Origin: JANWKA01 sp035533815
GTDB taxonomy: Bacteria; Bacteroidota; Bacteroidia; Chitinophagales; Chitinophagaceae
Assembly (NCBI GenBank): GCA_035533815.1
Contig: DATLTB010000057.1
Span: 1-12,302, forward strand
Reading direction: 5' to 3'
DNA length: 12,302 nucleotides
Within the stretch, counting starts at the first letter, position 1. Each line of letters starts with the position of its first letter. Position numbers and translations under genes: made by a program. The notes under the pieces are model-generated. The model searched no databases and was not told the origin of the DNA. It saw only the letters and a program-made list of their open reading frames with translations. Shown one piece after another: positions 6,953 to 12,302 of the stretch.

Positions 6953-8125
6953 ATGCAAATGCATTCCGAACAAAGGGGTCTCCCGGCTGGCAGGGGAAGG
7001 CCCATCCGTGTACTCGAAGCGATCCGGCAGGGAAATGTAGGCGGAGGGGAATCCCATTTGCTTAGCCTGGTCGCTAATCTGGATTACGTCCAGTACCAGC
7101 CAATTGTACTTTCGTTTACCGAAGGCCCAATGGTGGACCGTATTAAACAGATGCATATTCCGGTTTATGTGATCCGTTCCGGAAAAGCATTTGACCTAAG
7201 GGTGATTCGAAGGGTAAAGGAGCTGCTTCGTTCACAGGAGGTGGATCTGATTCATGCCCATGGAAGCCGGGCAGCAGCCAACCTGATCTGGGCGGCCCGC
7301 TCCCTGCACATACCGATCATCTATACTATCCACGGCTGGTCATTTCATGAGGATCAGTCAGCCGCGATGAGATGGCTGAGAATCCGATCCGAAGCTTATC
7401 TGACTTCCAGGATGGATGCAAATATTTCTGTTTCAGTTTCCAATCAGGAAACAGGCATTAAATATATCCGGGGTTTCCGGTCTGAGGTCATTACTAATGG
7501 CATTGACCTGGATAAATTCAATCCGGATCTCCTATTCCGGGATATCCGCCCAGAATGGGGTATTCCCCCCGGAAATACCCTGGTGACAGCCATTTCCCGG
7601 ATTACGGCACAGAAAGATCCCTTGAACTTAGTCCGGGGATTCGGACAGGCCTGTGAAAAGGATTCGGGAATCAGCTTGCTGATAGTCGGAGAGGGAGAGC
7701 TTAAAGAGGCCACTATTCAACTGGTAAAGGAACTTGGGTTGAAAAAGTGGGTGATTTTTCAGGATTTTCGGCAGGATATACCGGATATTCTTCATTTTAC
7801 AGATATTTACTGTCTGCCTTCCCTTTGGGAGGGGTTGCCTATCGGTTTACTGGAAGCAATGGCCATGGGTAAAGCTACCATAGCCTCTGCTGTTGACGGC
7901 ACCCGGGAAATCATCCGACATGGAGAAAATGGCTGGCTGATTGAACCCGGGAACCCCGGTCAGCTTGCTGCAGCCATCCTCGCCTTGCACCGGGACCCCG
8001 CAGTGAGGCTTAAACTGGGAACCAATGCCAGGACTACCATTAGCCATGGGTTCAGTGCGAAAGCGATGACTGGCCAGGTTGAAAAAGTTTATCACCGAAT
8101 TTTGAACCCGGAAATTAATCAATAG
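6953..8125 (+). CDS. Family 4 (GT-B) glycosyltransferase
   Basis: Retaining glycosyltransferase of the GT4/GT1 group, 390 residues, acting on the growing glycan at the cytoplasmic membrane face. The N-terminal domain shows VLEAIRQGNVGGGESHLL (20-37) with the Gly-rich acceptor loop and LIHAHGSRAA (99-108). The C-terminal donor domain shows NGID (182-185), VGEGEL (245-250), and the nucleotide-sugar EX7E motif EGLPIGLLE with E293 and E301, followed by AMAMGKATIAS. Both Rossmann halves are complete and the length is normal. The first ATG (6953) is used; another in-frame ATG follows two codons later. It begins 35 bases after the epimerase and ends 3 bases before the methyltransferase, so these genes are surely co-transcribed. 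The sugar donor is unknown. Confidence 0.93.
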   Translation: MQMHSEQRGLPAGRGRPIRVLEAIRQGNVGGGESHLLSLVANLDYVQYQPIVLSFTEGPMVDRIKQMHIPVYVIRSGKAFDLRVIRRVKELLRSQEVDLIHAHGSRAAANLIWAARSLHIPIIYTIHGWSFHEDQSAAMRWLRIRSEAYLTSRMDANISVSVSNQETGIKYIRGFRSEVITNGIDLDKFNPDLLFRDIRPEWGIPPGNTLVTAISRITAQKDPLNLVRGFGQACEKDSGISLLIVGEGELKEATIQLVKELGLKKWVIFQDFRQDIPDILHFTDIYCLPSLWEGLPIGLLEAMAMGKATIASAVDGTREIIRHGENGWLIEPGNPGQLAAAILALHRDPAVRLKLGTNARTTISHGFSAKAMTGQVEKVYHRILNPEINQ

Positions 8126-8128
8126 GAT

Positions 8129-8926
8129 ATGGGAAAGGGGGAATTTTATGAATATGCGCGTATTGCAGATCGCAAAAGATTGGATTTTATCGCCAAGGTA
8201 CTGGTTGAAGGATTGCCGGCAGGGGGAATTGTCCTGGATGTAGGCTGCGGTAATGGGGTGATCAGCCGGCACCTGGGCCGTCAGGGATTCCAGGTACTGG
8301 GTATTGACGTCAGTGAAAAGGCCATCAGCAAGGCCCGTGAGCTAAACACCCAGCCAAAGGTAAATTTTGAGGTGATGAGCGCGGAGCAGCTGGCCGCTAC
8401 CGGTATGACCTATGATGCCGTGGTTTGCAGTGAAGTGCTGGAACACTTGCAGGATCCCGCCTCCCTGTTGAATATCCTGCATAGTACCTTAAAGGATGGG
8501 GGCAAACTGATTGTAACAGTCCCTAACGGAAGGGGGCCCCGGGAAGCCCTGGTCACCAGGCCTGTTCTTCATATGAGATCAAGTGACAATTACCTATGGC
8601 AGTTATTAAAAAGACTGAAAAAAGCATTGGGTTACCAGGGTTCCACCGTTCAAAGCTCAGCGGATAACCTGGATCATGTACAGTTTTTCAGTAAAAATGA
8701 TCTGTATTCGATGTCCAGAACGCATCAGTTCCGGATTACCCGTTTCGGGAAAGCCAATTTCATTGAAGATGTATTTCCATTTTCCTGGTTCACCAGAAGG
8801 ATACCCTGGTTACAGAAGCTGGATTGCAAGGTGGCTGATATTTTGCCTGCTCAGCTTACCGGCGGATTCTTCACAGTCTGGGAGAAAGTGATTTCCAATA
8901 CCCCTAAAACCTCAAAATCAACCTGA
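8129..8926 (+). CDS. Class I SAM-dependent methyltransferase
   Basis: A 265-residue soluble Rossmann-fold methyltransferase of the Methyltransf_11/UbiG-like type. Motif I VLDVGCGNG is at 35-43, the acidic residue ending strand 2 is D60 in GIDVS, MSAEQL (83-88) fits motif II, and DAVVCSEVLEHL (96-107) and GKLIVTVPNG (125-134) complete the core. The C-terminal third (about 140-265) is less conserved and probably holds the acceptor site. In this context it most likely methylates a sugar of the glycan or caps the chain, but that is inferred from position only. It starts 3 bases after the GT4 and its TGA shares one base with the ATG of the next gene (8926), so translation of the two is likely coupled. 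Confidence 0.92.
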   Translation: MGKGEFYEYARIADRKRLDFIAKVLVEGLPAGGIVLDVGCGNGVISRHLGRQGFQVLGIDVSEKAISKARELNTQPKVNFEVMSAEQLAATGMTYDAVVCSEVLEHLQDPASLLNILHSTLKDGGKLIVTVPNGRGPREALVTRPVLHMRSSDNYLWQLLKRLKKALGYQGSTVQSSADNLDHVQFFSKNDLYSMSRTHQFRITRFGKANFIEDVFPFSWFTRRIPWLQKLDCKVADILPAQLTGGFFTVWEKVISNTPKTSKST

Positions 8927-10143
8927 TGTTCGATATCATTTTCCATTTTTTGAGTTGGGTTTTGTTCATTTACCTGGGGTTATCGGTGCTGTATTTGTTT
9001 TTTTTCGCAGTCATGGGCAGGTTTGGCAGGCAGGCTTCTTATCAAAGCTATCCGGAAAAATATTCCATTGCAGTTCTCATTTTTGCTTACCGGGAGGATG
9101 CGATAATCTGTGATACGGTGGAAAATGCTTTAAAGCAATCTTATCCGGATTCCAAATATGAAGTGATCGTAGTTGCAGATTCCCTTAAACCAACAACCCT
9201 GGATAATCTGGCCCGATTGCCTGTCCAGGTAAGGCAGGTAGGATTTGAAAAGAGCACTAAGTTCAGGGCAATGAAGTCAGTTATGAGTGTGTTACCCCGG
9301 GATAAATATGATATTATTCTAGTGCTTGATGCGGATAATGTCATGGGGACAGACAATCTGGAAAAGATCAATCATGCTTTTCACAGTGGTTGCAGTGCAC
9401 TCCAGCTGCACCGTACCGCCAAGAATAGGAATACCCCTGTGGCTATATTGGAGGCGGTCAGTGAAGAGATTAACAACCATATTTTCCGGAAAGGCCACCG
9501 GGCAGTAGGAATGAGCTCAGCCCTGATTGGCTCCGGCATGGCTTTCCGGTTTTCCTATTTCAGGGATACCGTATTGAAAAAGGACCTGGATGATGTGCCC
9601 GGTGAAGCAGATCGGGGCTTTGAATTGAACCTGCTCAGGGACCGGATCAGGGTAGAATATCTCGATGACGGTCTTTTGCTGGATGAAAAAGTGCAGGATT
9701 CCAGGACCTTGGAAAAACAGCGTACCCGCTGGATGGGCGCTCAACGGGAATACCTCCTGAGGTTATTGTCGTATGAAAATCTTAAACTGTTGAAATTCAA
9801 GCTGGATTATTGGGATAAAGTCCTTCAATGTGCCATTTTGCCAAGGGCACTCCTGCTCGTATTTTTAACCATGACCTCCCTGATCGCTGGCTGCTGTTAT
9901 TATCTGCATGCTAAATTCCTACCCGGAAACCTGGTCTGGGTTGGAATGGAATTGTTTTATATGATCATTTTAACTATTTCATTTCCCTTTGCTATGTTGG
10001 ATTGGAAATTTTTCAAAGCCATCCTTTGGTTACCTCATAGCATCTTTGCCTTAATTAAAGCCCTCCTCAAATCAAAGACAGGCAAACAGGAATTCATTCA
10101 TACTCCCAAAGACTATTCCCCAAACTCCCCCAACACCAAATAG
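8926..10143 (+). CDS. Membrane family 2 glycosyltransferase with QxxRW motif
   Basis: A 405-residue inner-membrane GT2 of the processive cellulose/hyaluronan-synthase-like group. An N-terminal helix (about 5-30) leads to a GT-A domain with VLIFAYRED (50-58), VADS (83-86), FEKSTKFRAM (107-116), the DxD motif LDADN (134-138), an acidic GEADRGFE segment (227-234) and QRTRW (265-269). Two further hydrophobic segments (about 303-327 and 335-357) follow. The set of motifs is complete, so activity is expected. It is the last gene of the operon, with its ATG overlapping the methyltransferase stop by one base. It differs clearly from the divergent GT2 at 1661-2860 (complete QxxRW, different acidic segment), so the two are not recent copies. 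The tail (390-405) is Pro/Ser/Asn-rich. Whether it polymerises or adds one sugar is unknown. Confidence 0.92.
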   Translation: MFDIIFHFLSWVLFIYLGLSVLYLFFFAVMGRFGRQASYQSYPEKYSIAVLIFAYREDAIICDTVENALKQSYPDSKYEVIVVADSLKPTTLDNLARLPVQVRQVGFEKSTKFRAMKSVMSVLPRDKYDIILVLDADNVMGTDNLEKINHAFHSGCSALQLHRTAKNRNTPVAILEAVSEEINNHIFRKGHRAVGMSSALIGSGMAFRFSYFRDTVLKKDLDDVPGEADRGFELNLLRDRIRVEYLDDGLLLDEKVQDSRTLEKQRTRWMGAQREYLLRLLSYENLKLLKFKLDYWDKVLQCAILPRALLLVFLTMTSLIAGCCYYLHAKFLPGNLVWVGMELFYMIILTISFPFAMLDWKFFKAILWLPHSIFALIKALLKSKTGKQEFIHTPKDYSPNSPNTK

Positions 10144-10144
10144 C

Positions 10145-10153
10145 TTATTCACA
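10145..10153 (+). promoter_or_regulatory. DnaA-box-like site TTATTCACA
   Basis: Fits TTATNCACA exactly and begins two bases after the stop codon of the last operon gene. Outermost left member of the cluster. Confidence 0.45.
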
Positions 10154-10201
10154 TTAGGCTTCGGATATGATCGGGTTTTCCGTCTCATCTTCGAGTCTAA
10201 G

Positions 10202-10216
10202 CATTGATTATCAATG
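10202..10216. repeat. 15-bp dyad CATTGAT-T-ATCAATG
   Basis: Perfect 7-bp arms around a single T, about 60 bases after the operon end. With a one-base centre it suits binding by a protein dimer rather than an RNA hairpin. Its inner part TTATCAATG also resembles a poor DnaA box. Confidence 0.4.
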
Positions 10217-10242
10217 TAAACCAAGGCCTTTTCGTTAATCAT

Positions 10243-10258
10243 ATAGCCTCATAGCCTC
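10243..10258 (+). repeat. Tandem 8-bp repeat ATAGCCTC x2
   Basis: Two adjacent perfect copies of ATAGCCTC, followed by CTATTCTATC. Short tandem units like this occur in origins but may also be chance. Confidence 0.4.
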
Positions 10259-10373
10259 CTATTCTATCTCTGTGATGGACAAGCCATTAGCATTAGTCTT
10301 TCAGAAATATTAAATATGATAACTGTCTTAAAATCACTTAATTAGCAATGCAAATCAAGATAATTTAAACTGG

Positions 10374-10400
10374 AAGGGCTTTTACCCTATAAAAGCCTTT
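10374..10400. repeat. 11-bp stem-loop between operon and downstream promoter
   Basis: Arms 10374-10384 (AAGGGCTTTTA) and 10390-10400 (TAAAAGCCTTT) pair over 11 positions with one G-T pair, around a 5-base loop. It could end transcription of the upstream operon, but no T tract follows on either strand, so a terminator role is doubtful. It lies 9 bases before a DnaA-box-like site. Confidence 0.4.
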
Positions 10401-10408
10401 AAGGTCAG

Positions 10409-10417
10409 TTATCAACA
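10409..10417 (+). promoter_or_regulatory. DnaA-box-like site TTATCAACA
   Basis: One mismatch to TTATCCACA; fits the relaxed TTATNNACA pattern. Same direction as the sites at 10145 and 10484. Confidence 0.35.
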
Positions 10418-10483
10418 TATAATTAACAGAGAGTGTCCATATTTTACCACTTAAAGTTGATTATTAACCTGTTTTTCCAGAGG

Positions 10484-10502
10484 TTATCCACATTGTAAAT
10501 AA
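10484..10502. promoter_or_regulatory. Pair of head-to-head DnaA-box-like sites
   Basis: A perfect TTATCCACA (plus, 10484-10492) is followed one base later by TGTAAATAA (10494-10502), which is TTATTTACA on the minus strand. The pair sits where box orientation switches from plus to minus. Confidence 0.45.
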
Positions 10503-10504
10503 GC

Positions 10505-10522
10505 ATGTCATATAAATGTCAT
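10505..10522 (+). repeat. Direct repeat ATGTCAT x2, 11-bp period
   Basis: ATGTCAT at 10505-10511 and 10516-10522, spaced by about one helical turn, directly after the DnaA-like pair. Iteron-like, but only two copies. Confidence 0.35.
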
Positions 10523-10537
10523 TTTAGCCTATGTTTT

Positions 10538-10569
10538 TTTGAATTACGACAATAATTTAGCTAAGTTTG
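10538..10569 (+). promoter_or_regulatory. Bacteroidetes-type promoter TTTG-N20-TAAGTTTG
   Basis: TTTG at 10538-10541 and TAAGTTTG at 10562-10569 match the -33 and -7 elements known for this phylum, with 20 bases between them. Transcription would start near 10576 and reach the esterase gene after a leader of about 300 bases. It could instead make a non-coding RNA or act in the DnaA-box region. Confidence 0.55.
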
Positions 10570-10573
10570 TTTC

Positions 10574-10601
10574 CATTCGAATCCAGTCTTGGATTCAAAT
10601 G
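10574..10601. repeat. 11-bp imperfect inverted repeat at the predicted transcript start
   Basis: Arms CATTCGAATCC (10574-10584) and GGATTCAAATG (10591-10601) pair with one mismatch around a 6-base loop. It begins just after the -7 box, so it would form at the extreme 5' end of the transcript, and it overlaps the minus-strand DnaA-like box at 10600 by two bases. Confidence 0.45.
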
Positions 10602-10608
10602 TGGATAA
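10600..10608 (-). promoter_or_regulatory. DnaA box TTATCCACA (minus strand)
   Basis: TGTGGATAA on the plus strand is a perfect consensus box in reverse. It points toward the plus-strand boxes to its left. Confidence 0.45.
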
Positions 10609-10695
10609 ACTCGATATAGAATTTAGCATATTTTATACTTTTTGAGTTCTAACAGGAAAGCCGACTAGTTCATTTAAACATTATATCATATACAA

Positions 10696-10704
10696 TGTTA
10701 ATAA
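10696..10704 (-). promoter_or_regulatory. Weak DnaA-box-like site TTATTAACA (minus strand)
   Basis: TGTTAATAA on the plus strand fits TTATNNACA only, with two differences from TTATCCACA. Included because it keeps the minus orientation of the right half of the cluster. Confidence 0.25.
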
Positions 10705-10834
10705 AATGTGAAATACGGCATAATATTTGCCATTTCCGGCGGCATGAAATAAAGGACTGGCTAGCTTTTCAACTTCAGGTATTAAAACTAAAATCGGACC
10801 TATGAGAACTATGGATTTATATACTTAGTGTGAG

Positions 10835-10876
10835 AGGTTTTTAAAACCTATTGCCCTTCAACCTATTTTAACCTAT
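10835..10876 (+). repeat. 15-bp dyad plus three AACCTAT repeats abutting the esterase start codon
   Basis: AGGTTTT-T-AAAACCT (10835-10849) is a perfect dyad with a one-base centre. AACCTAT occurs at 10845, 10860 and 10870, and the last copy contributes the AT of the esterase ATG. The arrangement could be an operator or a translational control site in the leader. Confidence 0.4.
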
Positions 10877-12302
10877 GAACAACCTGAAAGCTACTTCACT
10901 GCGGCGTTTTTTTAGTATTGCTTTTTTTAAATTACTGATTCTCGCCCCATTTAATGTTTTTGGACAGCTGACACCTGTTACAACTACTGTTTCACCCAAT
11001 TGCGGGGGCTATTGGCAATTTCTTCCGCCTGGCTACAATTCCAATCCAACCCAGAAGTACCCGGTAATATTTTTCCTCCATGGATTAGGGGAACTGGGCA
11101 ACGGCACAGCACCAAGCCTGAATAAACTGTTGATTTACGGTCCTACCAAACTAATTAAAAGCGGGAAGTGGCCTGCCTACTTTACGGTTAATGGCCATAA
11201 CTTTGAATTCATCGTCATTGCTCCGCAGTTCAAGTCCTGGCCGGTACCAACCGATATAACTTCATTGATCGATCTTGCCCTGTCAAAGTACCGTATTGAT
11301 ACGACCAGGATGTATATCACTGGTCTAAGTATGGGAGGGGGGGCTACCTGGGATTATGTCAATAGCAGTACAGCCAACGCCCGCAGAATAGCTGCCATTG
11401 TACCGGTAGCCGGGGCATCCTATCCCAATGTACAAAAGGCAGATACTATAGCTTCTACCAATCTGCCGGTCTGGGCCTTGCAAAACCTTAACGATCCCAC
11501 AGTGCCTTCTTTTTATTCCATTGATTATGTGAAATACCTCAATAGCTATAATCCAGCAATAAATCCCCAGGCCCTGCTGACCTTATTCCAAGCCAGCGGG
11601 CATGATTCCTGGGATTCAGCATATAATCTTAATTATACCCGAAACGGCCTCAATGTATTTCAGTGGATGCTGCAATATACCAGGGGTTCAAGTACCATTC
11701 CACCCCCCATACCGCCTGTAGTTAATCCTGGACCTAATATTACTTTGACCCTTCCCCTTGATTCCACTATACTTAATGGATCCGGTTCTTCGGCTCCATC
11801 CGGGAGTATAAAGTCTTACCTGTGGTCCCAGGTCTCAGGTACACCGGGTGCTATTTTCACCACCCCAGATAGTGCAATTACTTCCTTATCCGGACTTTCC
11901 GCCGGGAATTATGTTTTTTCCCTGAAGGTGACAGATAATCTAGGAGATACGGCTTCCGCCCTGGTAACAATAGCCGTGAACAGTGCTGCAGCTCTTCCTC
12001 CCCTCGTAGTCAATCCGGGAACGGATACCTCTCTGACTTTGCCCGCGGATTCTGCTATTTTGAACGGAATGGGATCCAAATCAGACTCAGGATGGATTAC
12101 CAGCTACCGGTGGAATCAGGTTTCCGGACCATCGGGAGTTTTCATTGGTTCTCCTGACAGTGCAGTAAGTTCCTTAACTGGACTTTCAGCCGGGAAATAT
12201 GTGTTTTCTCTGACAGTGATAAATAATCTCGGGGATTCGGTTTCTGGCTTAGTGGCCGTTACTGTGAATAGTATCGCATCCCCCCCCCCTCCTATTGGTT
12301 CC
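10875..12302 (+). CDS. Secreted alpha/beta-hydrolase esterase (PHB-depolymerase/feruloyl-esterase-like) with Ig/PKD-type repeats; C terminus off the right edge
   Basis: The frame is open for 476 codons to the window edge with no stop. A Sec signal peptide (about 1-30, ending NVFG before Q31) implies export. The hydrolase domain (about 35-272) shows YPVIFFLHGLGELGNG with the oxyanion-hole His-Gly, nucleophile elbow GLSMGGG, a candidate acid in LNDPTVP and a candidate base in GHDSWD, so the Ser-Asp-His triad appears complete. Known relatives cut ester bonds in polyesters or plant-wall polysaccharides; the substrate here is unknown. After a Pro-rich linker come two 96-residue Ig/PKD-like modules starting at residues 282 and 378. 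A type IX sorting domain may lie beyond the edge. A G7 run falls at the nucleophile elbow and a C10 run near the edge. The ATG at 10875 overlaps an AACCTAT repeat. The gene reads away from the glycan operon, after 731 non-coding bases. Confidence 0.85.
   Translation, partial: MNNLKATSLRRFFSIAFFKLLILAPFNVFGQLTPVTTTVSPNCGGYWQFLPPGYNSNPTQKYPVIFFLHGLGELGNGTAPSLNKLLIYGPTKLIKSGKWPAYFTVNGHNFEFIVIAPQFKSWPVPTDITSLIDLALSKYRIDTTRMYITGLSMGGGATWDYVNSSTANARRIAAIVPVAGASYPNVQKADTIASTNLPVWALQNLNDPTVPSFYSIDYVKYLNSYNPAINPQALLTLFQASGHDSWDSAYNLNYTRNGLNVFQWMLQYTRGSSTIPPPIPPVVNPGPNITLTLPLDSTILNGSGSSAPSGSIKSYLWSQVSGTPGAIFTTPDSAITSLSGLSAGNYVFSLKVTDNLGDTASALVTIAVNSAAALPPLVVNPGTDTSLTLPADSAILNGMGSKSDSGWITSYRWNQVSGPSGVFIGSPDSAVSSLTGLSAGKYVFSLTVINNLGDSVSGLVAVTVNSIASPPPPIGS
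11718..12302 (+). repeat. Two in-frame 96-codon repeats encoding Ig/PKD-like modules
   Basis: Unit 1 starts at VVNPGPNITLTLP (residue 282) and unit 2 at VVNPGTDTSLTLP (residue 378), an offset of 288 bases. Shared landmarks are ADS/LDS-xILNG, SYxWxQVSG, PDSAxxSLxGLSAGxYVFSL, NLGD and VTVNS/TIAVNS. The DNA copies have diverged, so the duplication is not recent. More units may follow off the edge. Confidence 0.8.
12280..12289 (+). repeat. C10 homopolymer inside the esterase reading frame
   Basis: Ten consecutive C encode part of a Pro linker (SPPPP) after repeat unit 2. Tracts of this length slip easily during replication, and a one-base change would end or alter everything after residue about 470. 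Confidence 0.7.

Larger units (their letters stand above)
10144..10874. other. A/T-rich gene-free region with clustered DnaA-box-like sites; candidate replication origin
   Basis: No credible reading frame lies in these 731 bases. Hand counts of single 60-base lines give about 25-30% G+C (10321-10380, 10501-10560, 10621-10680). Six sites fit TTATNNACA: plus strand at 10145, 10409 and 10484; minus strand at 10494, 10600 and 10696. Three of them fit the stricter TTATNCACA (10145, 10484, 10600). I found no perfect TTATCCACA elsewhere in the window. Dyads, short tandem repeats and a promoter are also present and listed separately. Multiple DnaA boxes in a long A/T-rich spacer are the usual hallmark of oriC. 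Against this, replication genes are absent nearby, and a few hand-counted lines show the plus strand G-rich to the left and C-rich to the right, opposite to a normal origin, though coding bias may cause that. Confidence 0.42.

Noticed and set aside
7847..8272. Antisense frame of 141 codons across the GT4/methyltransferase junction
   Set aside because: Both sense genes are well supported and the antisense protein has no recognisable features.
10374..10400. Stem-loop as an intrinsic terminator of the operon
   Set aside because: No T tract follows on either strand and it lies 230 bases after the stop; kept only as an inverted repeat.
10405..10435. Possible XerC/XerD dif-like site around the TTATCAACATATAATTAAC stretch
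   Set aside because: Arms do not match the conserved dif half-sites (TTATGTTAAAT type) and the dyad is poor; a DnaA-box-like reading explains it better.
1..12302. tRNA/rRNA genes, CRISPR arrays, insertion sequences
   Set aside because: No tRNA- or rRNA-like sequence, no regularly spaced direct repeats of CRISPR size, and no transposase frame or terminal inverted repeats were seen.

Overview
The window looks like part of a Bacteroidota chromosome, probably Chitinophagaceae-like. Genes mostly lack Shine-Dalgarno sequences and start behind A/T-rich leaders. Several TAnnTTTG-type promoter boxes are present, and the proteins (receiver-fused sugar transferase, secreted esterase with repeated Ig/PKD-like modules) fit that phylum. 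The family assignment is an inference, because no rRNA or marker gene is present.

Layout: (1) 1-200, minus strand: N-terminal fragment of a secreted protein running off the left edge. (2) 453-2860, minus strand: a two-gene unit, a membrane GT2 glycosyltransferase followed by an OpgC-like membrane acyltransferase. (3) 2861-3348: a divergent control region with a GTTTAC motif repeated three times at exactly 21-bp intervals, resembling a LytTR-family operator, followed by a -7 box. (4) 3349-10143, plus strand: a seven-gene exopolysaccharide/glycan operon, in order a stand-alone receiver, a degenerate receiver fused to a polyprenyl-phosphate sugar-1-phosphate transferase, a WbbL-like GT2, an SDR nucleotide-sugar epimerase, a GT4, a SAM methyltransferase and a membrane GT2. 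(5) 10144-10874: a 731-base A/T-rich gene-free region with six TTATNNACA DnaA-box-like sites arranged +,+,+,-,-,-, several dyads and short direct repeats, and one full Bacteroidetes-type promoter. It is a candidate replication origin or other DnaA-bound locus. (6) 10875-12302, plus strand: N-terminal part of a secreted alpha/beta-hydrolase esterase with two 96-residue repeats, running off the right edge.

Together the genes suggest lipid-linked assembly of a glycan. The fused sugar transferase primes the carrier, the GT2/GT4/GT2 enzymes extend it, the epimerase supplies a sugar nucleotide, and the methyltransferase and acyltransferase decorate the product. Flippase, polymerase and outer-membrane export genes (Wzx/Wzy/Wza/Wzc) are not in the window. 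The most unusual points are the pairing of a complete receiver with a pseudo-receiver on the priming enzyme, the LytTR-like operator, and the DnaA-box cluster.
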